NCBI GenBank assembly: GCA_029948255.1
Contig: JALIZF010001433.1
Location: 238,060-302,059, forward strand
Reading direction: 5' to 3'
DNA length: 64,000 nt
Origin: Telmatactis stephensoni
Lineage: Eukaryota > Cnidaria > Anthozoa > Actiniaria > Isophelliidae
Shown here piece by piece: positions 48,301-57,700 of this stretch. The number at the start of each line of letters is the position of its first letter. Within the stretch, counting starts at the first letter, position 1. Under the pieces are notes generated by a model that made no database searches, was not told the DNA's origin, and saw only the letters and a program-made list of their open reading frames with translations. A program made the translations under genes and the position numbers.

Positions 48301-51300
48301 TTTAACGACTAATCTAAATATTCAGACATCTCACATATGATTTCAACCACAAATGAGTAATTCTTTACTTCATTTGAATACAATTTTCTTCACAGTTCAT
48401 CAATAAAACAAGCTTATATATATCTTACTCACGTTCAATATACATTAGGTGTTAACAAATAATTTCATTTTCTTCTTATCTCAGCAATTCTCAGCAACAC
48501 ACTACACGGAACTAAGTTGATACCGAATTGGACTGGCTGACGAAGAACTGAAGAACTGAAGTCTAAATATAGCTGAAAGTGAAATAATTGAATGAATTTC
48601 CAATATGATTACCTGTGGAGTGTTGTAGCATCTTAGAATGTAACTTTATTTGTGACTGTGAGTTCTTTTTTAGTCAAATTTTAGAGTTAATACTTACATA
48701 TCAAACAAGGAAGCCACCCAGGACGCCATCTTGGATAAAAATGATGAGCGGGGCCTAGGTACTAGCTTAAAGCGAAAACTTGGCACTAATATGCAAAAAA
48801 CATGTCAGCAATCGTTTTTCTGCTGTAGATTAGCTTATCTTTGCTTAACTTTTAGGAATCCAAGGTTTTTATTTAAGTTTGCTAAGAATTTAGGCTATTT
48901 AAAAAGCATTCACCACAGGAAGCCCAACTCCGATAAAGTAGGGTACAAAAACGCTTAATTATCTTGCGATGCCCAAGGGTGACAAAGTGTCATCAAGCAG
49001 ATTCTTAAAGCCTACACCCCATAGGATAATAAAATAGCAAAAAGCGTTGTATGGACGCACCTGCACGCTTCCGTGTAAAATCAGTGTTTGGCTGCCGGAC
49101 TATTAGTCTCTAAGCCCCAGGTCTTGGGGTCGAGGCTAAGCAGTATCTTACACCTGTAGTGTGAATTAATTCTCCACTCAGGTTGTCTATTTATAGAAAT
49201 TCCGTATTATTATTATTATTATTATTACAAATTATACAGGTGATGCTATGGATTTAAATGAAGAAGACCTGGCATGGCCTCTTTTGAACACACGGTTAGT
49301 GCAATGATGGCTGAATAATGCGACTGCACAGTGCATGCAAGGAACATGATTTTAATAATGATTTTAATGCTGACATTTAATTACATTTGTCTCAGAAAAC
49401 AAACATTTGTCTCAGAAAACACTGCTCCAAGTGCTGTTATTTAATATGCCGCCGCAAAAAGGAATGAATTATTATCACATTGCTATCATGACATGAATTT
49501 TAATCAGTAGCTGTTTTTGCCTGAAGGTCAACATTTTCCTACAATCTGAGTGAATGGGAGAGAAATGCAATGCAGCCATCGGTGCATAAGAAACAAATGA
49601 ATTCAAAACTACACACAAGTATATCCAGGTACAACCTAACAAAGTCTACTTGTAACTCTGGAGATAAAGAAGTGAAGTCTGATTAATATGGTTACAGTAC
49701 AAAAACAAATTTACTGGTCATCAAGTTTCAAATTAAGCAATTTAAAAAAATAAAAAAAATAAATAGATAAATAAATAAATAAATACTTATTATAGATACA
49801 TAAATACATAGTATTTCATAATTTGCAAACCTAGTTGGAAACACTAAATAAAAGATCCGAACTGATATCTTCTTGTAGACACCCGAACTAATTCCTTTTA
49901 TGTAACTTTAAATAACATCAGTGCCAAGCAGTTCCTGCAATATGCCCATATCGTATGTCAATATTAGTAACTGTTGTACATAATTCATGCTTGGGCTGTT
50001 CATCTGACAAGTGCCATGGAAGTTCTGTACGGTATGAAACTATAATTATAGTAATAAACATAAAAATTATGGCTAACATAAGCTCTAGCTGTTGACACTC
50101 TGAAAGCAATTTGCTTTATACAAATTAAAATACATAGATAGACAGACAGACAGACAGACCAACATAGATAGATACATGTAGATCTATAGATAGATAACTA
50201 ACTTACTTAGTTACTTACTAACTAGACAGACAGACAGACAGACAGACATAGATAGATACATTTTTACAGCATTAAATAAATCCACAGTGGTTTACTCACA
50301 CTAATTATGGAGGGGATTAATTCACCCCCTATTTTCACATGCCCGTAATGCCTTTTGCCTTAGGGTAGGCATTTTGCATTTAGATGGACACTTAAAATAA
50401 AACTTTTCAAAATTATCTGCAAGGTTTGTAGACTTGTTTTGAGTTTTGGTTTTGTTATTATGTAAACATTTTAATGAGATTTTATGCTGCTTTGTCATCA
50501 ATGCCATTTTGTTTGTTTTGCAAAATGATAGTTGCCACTTACACAAAAGGCATTATGGGGCATGTGAAAGTAGTAAATTGTATGAAGTCTTCACTGTCTG
50601 TAATTATTTTCTTTTTTTTTCAGTGTTATTAGTGTTCGTTTGCGTGAAGGTTACTCGGTACAGGATGTTTCCATCACCAAAGGTTAAGTCTGACTGCAGT
50701 CATCCATCCTCATGTCCATTCTTATTAAACTTCCATGTCTTTTTAAGGTGGCAAACAACTTGAAGTAACTCTCACATTACCATGGAAACAGCATGTACAG
50801 ATTCAGTATGTTGCTGTGGCTGTAAGTATTAAATGTTTGGATCTTTTCCACTAGTTGGTGTACTTAAGAGTTATTTCTTTTTTGCTTCAGGCATGGCCAC
50901 TGACCAGATCAAAGTAAGTACTTGTGACATTTCTATATTCCCAAGATGTCTTGTTTAGGTCACAGTTATAGAATATAAGTTAGAAGTACTAGTGAAAATA
51001 TGAATGAAAGATGCAGTGCTAAGAGAGAAATCCCACTAAGGAAACTTTCTGAGTGGTGACCCACGGTCTATACTGTCTGCAAAGATTGTACAGTTGTACA
51101 GTTGTACAGTTGTACGGTTGTACAATATGTTTCTTGGCAAAGTTCTGACTGGTTGGTTGACTGTTTGTTTTTCAGTCGTATTACCCACATTGAGGTAACC
51201 ATAACAGCACCATATGAGTTTCTACATGATGTGTCATACTTGAGTAAAGAACCCATCACCAGTTCCTACAGGTATGAGAAATGGGAGCAGTATTTCCCAC

Positions 51301-54300
51301 TTTTATAGAATAGTATTGGATATTATTATCCAACTCATCATAGACGAGTAAAAATATCGCGTGAGTAGGACTGGAGCGAGTAAAAATATCCAGCGATATT
51401 TTTGCTCCTCTGTACTGGTTTGACAGGTTTGAGCATGAAAGCGTAAAAGCGTGAAAGTTATGATTTTTCTCGAATATTATCGAAGTTGGTAACGAATTTA
51501 GATGACACTCTTTAGATGAAAATTCGACCATAGATGACAGAACGTGACTAAACTGTCAGAAAACTTGTTTAACCAGTTTGTGCATATCGTCCTGCTGGTC
51601 GGTCATGTTTAGTAATGCGACGTCAACGCGACAATAAAAAGGTTTCGGAAAATGCTCCCTTTGGGCTAAAACCAAGATAATAGGTAACTTATTAGACAGT
51701 ATTTGTGCATAGTATGGCTGGATATATATTTTGTCAACTTGTATTTTGGCGAGCCTTTGCGTGACTTGTAAAATATCCAGCCATACTCCACACAAAACTG
51801 TCTAATAAGATATATAGAATCATCATTCTTTATTAATTGCCATTTGGAAATGGAAGACTTTGGAAGTAATATTTCCCATTTTTATAGAATGATTTTAGGG
51901 TAAATCATTGTGTATTGCTATATGGAAGTGAAAGACTGCAAGCAATATTTCCCACTTTTATAAAATGATATAGGATAAGAATCATCATTGTGGATTGCCA
52001 TATCTATGATTCTTCTTATAGGGCAATGGTAGTGAAGAAATTTCGTCAAACAATGAAGAAGTAAGTACCAGGATAAGAAATGAGCTACTAGATTGACTGG
52101 TTGGACAACTGGCTTGATGATGGGCTTGTTGGACAGTTTTCTAACCATTTCACTGTGTTTGTCAACCATTTAGCCAGTTGGTTGGTTGGTTACTGGTAGG
52201 ATGTCTGATCACCTGACTGGTTGGATGACTGGTTAACTTATGGGACTTACATATACAGGTATAGCTGGCTGGCTGGTTGGGTTGCTGGCTGTTTGATGAC
52301 TGTATGGCTGACTGTTTCGCTTCCACTTGGCTTGCTGGTTAGGACTGGTTGATTGGGTCTCTGGTTGAAATAAGGACTAAATGACTGACTGACTGACTGA
52401 CTGACTGACTGACTGACTGACTGACTGACTGACTGACTGATTGACTGACTGACTGACTGATTGATTGACTGGCTGACTGACTGACTGACTGATTCACTGA
52501 CTGACTGACTGACTGACTGACAGATTAATTGATTGATTGATTTTAGTATAATTGTTCTTTTCTTTATAGCATTGAAAGTACAGATGAGCTTCTCACCCAT
52601 CTCCAATCCTTCTCATCAAATTCTAGTTACTACACCATACCAGACAGTGCTAAGAATGGTGTGCCTTTGTTTTATTTACCACCAAACTCTAGCAATCCAG
52701 TAAGATATCATTTAAATACTATATACTAGACAGCAATTTGATTTGCTATTGGTTGTGTGTATTAATTGCTTGTTTCATTTGTAGGTTTTATCATTACAAC
52801 ATGAAAGGTAACAATACTAAGTTTTTTTTGACATTTGATAACCATTACATCACTGTATGAATTCAAAATAAAATATTTTCACAGAAAAATTTCCAAGTCC
52901 CAGGAATCTCAATTTGCTGTATTCTGGAAGCCCGTACTCAGCTTGGATACAACTGTTTGGTAAGAGTGATTGCCTAATACTGTTACGCGCGCCATGATTG
53001 GTCGAGAACTGTTACGCGCACCCTGATTGGTGCTATCACAGTGCACACATAGATGACGTCATTGAATCTTGTGTGTGCTCTGGTTGAAAAGTTTCGATGA
53101 GTATTGTATAAAACAACTTCTCGTGGTGTACGTTTCTGTTGTCACAACATTTGGACATCTGTGCATTTTTTAGAGTACAGACGCACGGAAAAATGGAATC
53201 TATTTGTTATATTATTTCACAGGGCTGGTCAAATAATGCACAACACCATAACATGCTTTTGCAACCAAACTTACTAAACTGTTGTTATTTTGTTGTGTCC
53301 TACAGGCAACGCTGGATGCATTGCCATCGTATAGGACTTATTCTGGAACATGACATGTGAGTATAAAAGTACAAAATGTTCGTCAAGACTGTTTTGAACG
53401 CTTACGTTAATGGATGACCCTCCCTACTGCAAATTCACCCTGAACAATCAAGATATACACCAATTTTATGATTACAAATCAAGAGCACAGTATATATAGC
53501 TGCCGACAAAGGTCGTTTTTAGTCTGCATTAGAAGAAGATGTGGAACGTTTAGTACATGTTTTATAAATGTCTGATGATTTTTTTTAAATAAAAACTAAT
53601 TAATGGTTCTTAAATGGCAAATAAAAAAAAAAACTATTGAAAAACTCAAGATCACAATACTATATTCAATGTTCAGTAAAACGAATAAATTACATATGAA
53701 ATATCAGCAGAAGACAGAACAGGGGTCTCTAGGAAGGACACCACTTCGCTTCAAACACCGTAGAGCATAGAGATACCCACTTGCTTTGCTGCAAATAGTT
53801 TGAACGTGCAAGTCCCATTTGAGATTAGATTGGATTGATATTCCTAGGAGTTTGGTTGATTGAACACAGTCCAGCGGGACGTTGTCGATTGTTAAAGGCT
53901 GTAAGATAGGTGGAGATTTAGCGAAACAGATGTTAAATTCTTTGGTCTTCTTGCATTGATTCGCATATTATTGTTAACAATCCATTGATTAATAGAGTCC
54001 AGACGCGTCTGAAGATCGGATGATGATGCACAGTGTGACACCCCTCCGGCAACTTGTCTGGCAATTTTTACTAGTTTTTCCTGAAGAGCGCCTGTCTGAC
54101 GCCAGTTTGTCGCTCCAGTGATACTCAGTCTTCCCAAGCCTTCCTCGGTAAAAACATTGCTTTGTTGCTATGTGTGCAACATATCACCACGGCACTCAGC
54201 AGCCATACTGTTTTTAACATTGCGAGACAAGTTGCTCAGTGTAACTGTATTGTGAAACACAGCTTTTACTTACTTTCTTTTATCAACAGTCCATTGCCAA

Positions 54301-54442
54301 AAAACCTGCATCTTCCTGTTGGCAACGATCGCTTTCATTCCATTCAATGTCGCATGGCTTTAAGCTCGCTGAACTCTCTCTTGTGTACCATGAGTTCCTT
54401 TGTTCTTTTGGAAAATCATTCTTACATCAAGTTTATTGAGGG
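36380..54442 (+). CDS. SZT2: SZT2 (KICSTOR subunit), N-terminal ~620 codons in 20 exons; 3' part beyond window
   Basis: Exons: ~36380-36506, 38067-38237, 39737-39814, 40173-40265, 41056-41329, 41491-41626, 41915-41996, 42094-42127, 42298-42387, 49240-49294, 50624-50682, 50748-50821, 50891-50913, 51176-51271, 52022-52060, 52570-52699, 52785-52807, 52885-52959, 53306-53356, 54290-54442. All have GT-AG junctions with matching phases. Landmarks: [113 protein letters not shown] and [13 protein letters not shown]2 bridges GATOR1 and the other KICSTOR subunits at lysosomes and restrains mTORC1 when nutrients are low. The start codon is unresolved: an in-frame acceptor-like TGTAAG precedes KENAGQ. 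Intron 9 (6.85 kb) carries nested transposons. Confidence 0.9.
36641..37178. mobile_element. MITE-like inverted repeat in SZT2 intron 1
   Basis: TATATATGGGCAATTCCA at the left is mirrored by TGGAATTGCCCATGTATATA at the right. The interior block TATTCCATTTTTCCAGGTTG is repeated just outside at 37194, so part of the flank is duplicated. Confidence 0.6.
37780..38101 (+). repeat. 161-bp tandem duplication covering the SZT2 exon 2 acceptor
   Basis: Two nearly identical units starting at 37780 and 37941. Each contains the end of intron 1 (TTTCTCTAG) and the first ~30 bp of exon 2. The first unit lacks the rest of the exon and would run into a stop, so the second acceptor at 38065-38066 is the functional one. 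Confidence 0.9.
38795..38940. mobile_element. MITE in SZT2 intron 2
   Basis: AACACTTATTGACTGGGACT and its complement bound ~146 bp. Inner stems AGGGAAACAGTAT and TTTTGTGGTCCC are also paired. Confidence 0.75.
39133..39373 (+). repeat. Dispersed repeat, copy 2 (first at 12590-12766)
   Basis: Same ordered blocks as the copy near 12.6 kb (GAATGAATTTG, CAACTTCCAGT, GCTCTCTCG, CAATCAGAGC, GACAGTTG). It ends against the next MITE. Confidence 0.55.
39368..39634. mobile_element. MITE in SZT2 intron 2
   Basis: TATATAGATGACTTTCAAAA with ATGGCGG is mirrored by CCACCATTTTTGAAAGTCGT and TATATA. Inner GAGGCC blocks are also inverted. ~267 bp. Confidence 0.75.
41656..41731 (+). repeat. (ACTC)n microsatellite in SZT2 intron 6
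   Basis: About 19 pure ACTC tetramers followed by CCAA repeats to ~41753. Confidence 0.98.
42649..43258 (+). pseudogene. Non-LTR retrotransposon C-terminus with CCHC knuckle and restriction-enzyme-like endonuclease (left part)
   Basis: One frame with a single nonsense codon (TGA at 43052-43054). [18 protein letters not shown] is a CCHC zinc knuckle. [20 protein letters not shown] plus the later KEEEK resembles the PD-(D/E)XK endonuclease of R2/NeSL-type elements. The tail reads [19 protein letters not shown]. The 3' part resumes after the inserted DNA transposon at 49058. Confidence 0.75.
43852..48270 (-). CDS. 1472-aa transposon protein: Cys/His N-domain, XPG/FEN-like nuclease signature, C-terminal CXC domain
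   Basis: Intact, intronless frame. N-terminus: CHRSC near residue 58, then CIFC (107-110), C114 and YHVDCMTC (180-187), a Cys/His pattern suited to metal and DNA binding, with a basic KPKKRQRR patch at ~88-95. Residues ~1175-1280: [24 protein letters not shown] and [16 protein letters not shown]. This order (acidic EAD, DDTD, then GCD..GxGxG) matches XPG-I plus helix-hairpin-helix of FEN1-type nucleases. Residues ~1421-1460 hold a CxCxxxxCxxxxCxC array like tesmin/TSO1 CXC domains. XPG-like nucleases are known from Academ transposons, so an Academ-type transposase is my inference, not an established call. The lack of stops suggests a young insertion. A minus-strand YY1-like CCAAGATGGCGTCC at 48735-48722 could be its promoter. 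Confidence 0.7.
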   Translation of the reverse strand: MENKCFFEWKFNCDEGELKEVGPSRISTIIKYSKEYQDEVHIELEKYLKANSELTLKCHRSCVSTYTSAQHLQRTKKRENLPTGTASKPKKRQRRSELPSFRFKEHCIFCGEVCQVERDKKHPDRWRRAVLCRTALRPGQKTFKQSILDICTERNDDMAHRVRSRVEGAISDLHAADGRYHVDCMTCFMSPRSVAAAVNTGLLGESESEDPALDCVITEMSKDISRIWNSVEIFHLYQQYGGKALPRRSLIPKIKDHFGEEVAVLSSNGLASLVVFRKSASKVLNLVNDKEEDERDILIDKIANTIRTEVKQIAVDKSRYDIRITKENISNSVSATLMDLLANLSSNLNYTLPALLIGNIITSILSNHPTNLQIALGNLIRDSKSLISQMYQFRVTCSYDEILRFKKSAALAATKDIQLSGIHQGDLGLIQAVADNFDADISSQNGKMTTHSLAMLIAQPKSATDDNEDTSEIIPRISKEDMSTPIDFDIPIQRYQGPKKVAMPDDCSKKCVLSLKVLCSCIIAERRAKELDFVFLSEISKNSNCPEFNGFNTMVTREEGQTLKPKTQAVYLPLIDMPPSDPDTMMTALHEAKRLTNERGQKKVVFTSDQQLYKVAVDVKWVYPNELSDVILRLGGMHMLMSFVGAIGSLMEGSGLTEILSSTFAGVTKMLSGKKFPQNVRAMRFVVEELLKNAINHADVKNMEDLLSHLDDAASKSKTSKLWVECFIRPVFIMMLYVRAEREGDWPLHLVAVKKMLPYFFASGHVNYARYGLYYLRSMESLQGEELAMFMKGEHVMRHVPGVWNGIWSDMYIETTFMRYGHGPGGIIGITLKPETLKTWALGLHICCRLEQDTANLVCNEQDTNQVNHKEETKSRIHSDGADRESIHKKIELCIDPLDPSSHPPSIVNIVTGQMADDKVNVHKAVTIGKKQMEEYEKGWPKMFHDTISKQVTTITASQKHIKIGTKKVYDTSVIYSRVIGIQASSRDIDIKSVLSHELAPVPTSMFHDSGMMRICKAKSDLKNRLSRESSSRCVASASVAATVLDGSAVLWVIHWPARGIITDFVENFKKYLERKLLDSDVYLVFDRYRQYSTKSVTRQARECEASRSYQLTENMPLPSQKAILTVTANKQQLMSIICNSIINDASFHSKHTSRYKLVITGSGDIPTEIHKGVVIERQDIATSHEEADNIIVQQAIMCAREKSDTVVVVADDTDVFVLLLYHYRQESLTCPLFMSSPIQQRSVIDIKATVQVHEPIIPCLPAAHALSGCDTVASYFGVGKGTVLKNLTAFPNSLSLVGCPGSQLKDVIDQSTKFIGACYSSKVNETTMSAIRYKLWATKFGNGAATAPKIQTLPPSTEAFVENVKRAHLQTAVWKSATSLDPPSLDPQEYGYVRDESSKTLLPTTVPDGIKLAPESILKLIKCNCNGDNPCRTMRCSCNRSKLPCTLFCNCNAAIECLNDLTKTVMESIED
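48906..49057. repeat. Right TIR of the XPG-like transposon
   Basis: 152 bp, reverse complement of 43259-43410 with a few substitutions (for example ATTG versus GTTG near the tip). Confidence 0.9.
49058..49235 (+). pseudogene. 3' UTR and (ATT)n tail of the REL-endonuclease LINE (right part)
   Basis: Continues the element interrupted at 43258. CTAAGCCCCAGGTCTTGGGG, GGTTGTCTATTTATAGAAAT and a terminal ATT repeat. SZT2 exon 10 starts 5 bp later, so the tail now forms much of the acceptor region. Confidence 0.6.
50135..50265 (+). repeat. GACA/GATA microsatellite in SZT2 intron 10
   Basis: Two blocks of GACA and GATA tetramers separated by ~40 bp. Confidence 0.9.
51679..51809. mobile_element. 131-bp MITE in SZT2 intron 14
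   Basis: CTTATTAGACAGTATTTGTG with AGTATGGCTGGATAT mirrors ATATCCAGCCATACT and CAAAACTGTCTAATAAG. Confidence 0.8.
51830..51990 (+). repeat. Tandem intron repeats with TATTTCCCACTTTTATAGAA
   Basis: Units at ~51868 and ~51943, plus a related block at ~51291, each followed by a GGATA/ATCATTGTG-ATTGC segment. Direct repeats of ~75-100 bp in intron 14. Confidence 0.7.
52375..52525 (+). repeat. (GACT)n microsatellite in SZT2 intron 15
   Basis: About 35 GACT tetramers with TGAT interruptions; the flanking 300 bp is rich in related CTGGTTG words. Confidence 0.97.
53690..54137 (-). pseudogene. LINE reverse transcriptase fragment in SZT2 intron 19
   Basis: Minus strand: [20 protein letters not shown] with INARKTK-like residues, then after a frameshift [20 protein letters not shown] and [20 protein letters not shown]. 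These are the post-FADD thumb blocks of CR1/Jockey-type RTs. Truncated at both ends. Confidence 0.75.
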
Positions 54443-54793
54443 GTGAGTTTTTGGTGTCTTCGTAAGCTTCTTCATCACAAATTTTATTTTAATAGCCCTC
54501 TTTCGATATTCTTACAAGTTGAATGATCACGCACAAGGCGATTCAAGATGAGGCTCCGGGGAAACAATGGAGTAACCTAATAGCGATGTTTCATAAGTCA
54601 GTTTTCTTTACGCTACTTTGACGCTTTGACGCTGCAGGCTTTTCGCGTTTATTTGAATAACAAAGACGGCTAATAGATCGTTGTGTAGAGATAAAAGAAA
54701 CACGAGTCCATTGTTTCAAATGAGAACTATACATTCTTTATCCAGTCGCTAGAGTGCATGCACTTATTCCGTGAAACAAACACAACCCAGTAG

Positions 54794-57700
54794 TACCCAG
54801 TACCCGGTAGTCTGGGGAGTCCGGGTAGTCCGGGTAGTCTGGGTAGTCTGGGTAGTCCCGGTAGTCTGGGTAGTCTGGGTAGTCTGGATAGTCTGGGTAG
54901 TCTGGGTAGTCCCGGTAGTCTGGGTAGTCTGGGTAGTCCCGGTAGTCTGGGTAGTCCCGGTAGTCTGGGTAGTCCCGGTAGTCTGGGTAGTCTGGGTAGT
55001 CCCGGTAGTCCCGGTAGTCTGGGTAGTCTGGGTAGTCTTGGTAGACTGGGTAGTCCCGGTAGTCTGGGTAGTCCCGGTAGTCCCGGTAGTCTGGGTAGTC
55101 TGGGTAGTCTTGGTAGACTGGGTAGTCCCGGTAGTCTGGGTAGTCTTGGTAGTCTTGGTAGTCTGGGTAGTCTGGGTAGTTCCGGTAGTCTGGGTAGTCT
55201 GGGTAGTCTGGGTAGTCTTGGTAGTTTGGGTAGTCTGGGTAGTCTGGGTAGTCTGGGTAGTCTGGGTAGTCTGGGTAGTTCCGGTAGTCTGGGTAGTCTG
55301 GGTAGTCTTGGTAGACTGGGTAGTCCCGGTAGTCTGGGTAGTCCCGGTAGTCTGGGTAGTCTGGGTAGTCTGGGTACTCTGGGTAGTCTGGGTAGTCTTG
55401 GTAGTCTAGGTAGTCTGGGTAGTCCCGGTAGTCTGGTAGTCTGGGTAGTCTTGGTAGTCTAGGTAGTCTGGGTAGTCCCGGTAGTCTTGGTAGTCTCGGT
55501 AGTCTGGGTAGTCTTGGTAGACTGGGTAGTCCCGGTAGTCTGGGTAGTCTGGGTAGTCTTGGTAGTCTAGGTAGTCTGGGTAGTCCCGGTAGTCCCGGTA
55601 GTCTTGGTAGTCTCGGTAGTCTGGGTAGTCTTGGTAGACTGGGTAGTCCCAGTAGTCTGGGTAGTCTGGGTAGTCTGGGTAGTCTGGGTAGTCTGGGTAG
55701 TCTGGGTAGTCTCGGTAGTCTGGGTAGTCTGGGTAGTCCCGGTAGTCTGGGTAGTCTGGGTAGTCTGGGTAGTCCCGGTAGTCTCGGTAGTCTGGGTAGT
55801 CTGGGTAGTCCCGGTTGTCTGGGTAGTCCCAGTCTGGGTAGTCCCGGTAGTCCCTGTAGTCTGGGTATTCTGGGTAGTCTGGGTAGACTGGGTAGTCCCG
55901 GTAGTCTGGGTAGTCCCGGTAGTCCCGGTAGTCTGGGTAGTCCCGGTAGTCCCGGTAGTCTGGATAGTCTGGGTAGTTTTGGTAGACTGGGTAGTCCCGG
56001 TAGTCTGGGTATTCTCGGTAGTCTGGGTAGTCTCGGTAGTCTGTGTAGTCTCGCTAGTCTCGGTAGTCTTGGTAGTCTGGGTAGTCCCGGTAGTCTTGGT
56101 AGTCTCGGTAGTCTCGGTAGTCTGGGTAGTCCCGGTAGTCTGGGTAGTCTGGGTAGTCTGGGTAGTTCCGGTAGTCAGGGTAGTCTGGGTAGTCTGGGTA
56201 GTCCCGGTAGTCTGGGTAGTCTGGGTAGTCTGGGTAGTCTCGGTAGTCTCGGTAGTCTGTGTAGTCTCGCTAGTCTCGGTAGTCTTGGTAGTCTGGGTAG
56301 TCCCGGTAGTCTTGGTAGTCTCGGTAGTCTCGGTAGTCTGGGTAGTCCCGGTAGTCTGGGTAGTCTGGGTAGTCTGGGTAGTCTTGGTAGACTGGGTAGT
56401 CCCGGTAGTCTGGGTAGTCTTGGTAGTCTTGGTAGTCTGGGTAGTCTGGGTAGTTCCGGTAGTCTGGGTAGTCTGGGTAGTCTGGGTAGTCTTGGTAGTT
56501 TGGGTAGTCTGGGTAGTCTGGGTAGTCTGGGTAGTCTGGGTAGTTCCGGTAGTCTGGGTAGTCTGGGTAGTCTTGGTAGACTGGGTAGTCCCGGTAGTCT
56601 GGGTAGTCCCGGTAGTCTGGGTAGTCTGGGTAGTCTGGGTAGTCTGGGTAGTCTGGGTAGTCTTGGTAGTCTAGGTAGTCTGGGTAGTCCCGGTAGTCTG
56701 GGTAGTCTGGGTAGTCTTGGTAGTCTAGGTAGTCTGGGTAGTCCCGGTAGTCTTGGTAGTCTCGGTAGTCTGGGTAGTCTTGGTAGACTGGGTAGTCCCG
56801 GTAGTCTGGGTAGTCCCGGTAGTCTGGGTAGTCTGGGTAGTCTGGGTAGTCTGGGTAGTCTGGGTAGTCTTGGTAGTCTAGGTAGTCTGGGTAGTCCCGG
56901 TAGTCTGGGTAGTCTGGGTAGTCTTGGTAGTCTAGGTAGTCTGGGTAGTCCCGGTAGTCTGGGTAGTCTGGGTAGTCTTGGTAGTCTAGGTAGTCTGGGT
57001 AGTCCCGGTAGTCTTGGTAGTCTCGGTAGTCTGGGTAGTCTTGGTAGACTGGGTAGTCCCGGTAGTCTGGGTAGTCCCGGTAGTCTGGGTAGTCTGGGTA
57101 GTCTGGGTAGTCTGGGTAGTCTGGGTAGTCTTGGTAGTCTAGGTAGTCTGGGTAGTCCCGGTAGTCTGGGTAGTCTGGGTAGTCTTGGTAGTCTAGGTAG
57201 TCTGGGTAGTCCCGGTAGTCTTGGTAGTCTCGGTAGTCTGGGTAGTCTTGGTAGACTGGGTAGTCCCGGTAGTCTGGGTAGTCTGGGTAGTCTTGGTAGT
57301 CTAGGTAGTCTGGGTAGTCCCGGTAGTCCCGGTAGTCTTGGTAGTCTCGGTAGTCTGGGTAGTCTTGGTAGACTGGGTAGTCCCAGTAGTCTGGGTAGTC
57401 TGGGTAGTCTGGGTAGTCTGGGTAGTCTGGGTAGTCTGGGTAGTCTGGGTAGTCCCGGTAGTCTGGGTAGTCCCGGTAGTCTGGGTAGTCTGGGTAGTCT
57501 GGGTAGTCTGGGTAGTCTGGGTAGTCTTGGTAGTCTAGGTAGTCTGGGTAGTCCCGGTAGTCTGGGTAGTCTGGGTAGTCTTGGTAGTCTAGGTAGTCTG
57601 GGTAGTCCCGGTAGTCTTGGTAGTCTCGGTAGTCTGGGTAGTCTTGGTAGACTGGGTAGTCCCGGTAGTCTGGGTAGTCTGGGTAGTCTTGGTAGTCTAG

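Larger units (their letters stand above)
43259..49057 (-). mobile_element. 5.8-kb DNA transposon with 152-bp TIRs carrying an XPG/FEN-like protein
   Basis: TIRs 43259-43410 and 48906-49057 start at CGTCCATACAA and share GCTATTTTATTATCCTATGG, GTAGGCTTTAAGAATCTGC and a CCACAGGAAGCCCA block at the inner end. The single large gene runs on the minus strand. Inserted into the 3' region of the REL-endonuclease LINE, and both lie in SZT2 intron 9. Target duplication not evident. Confidence 0.8.
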
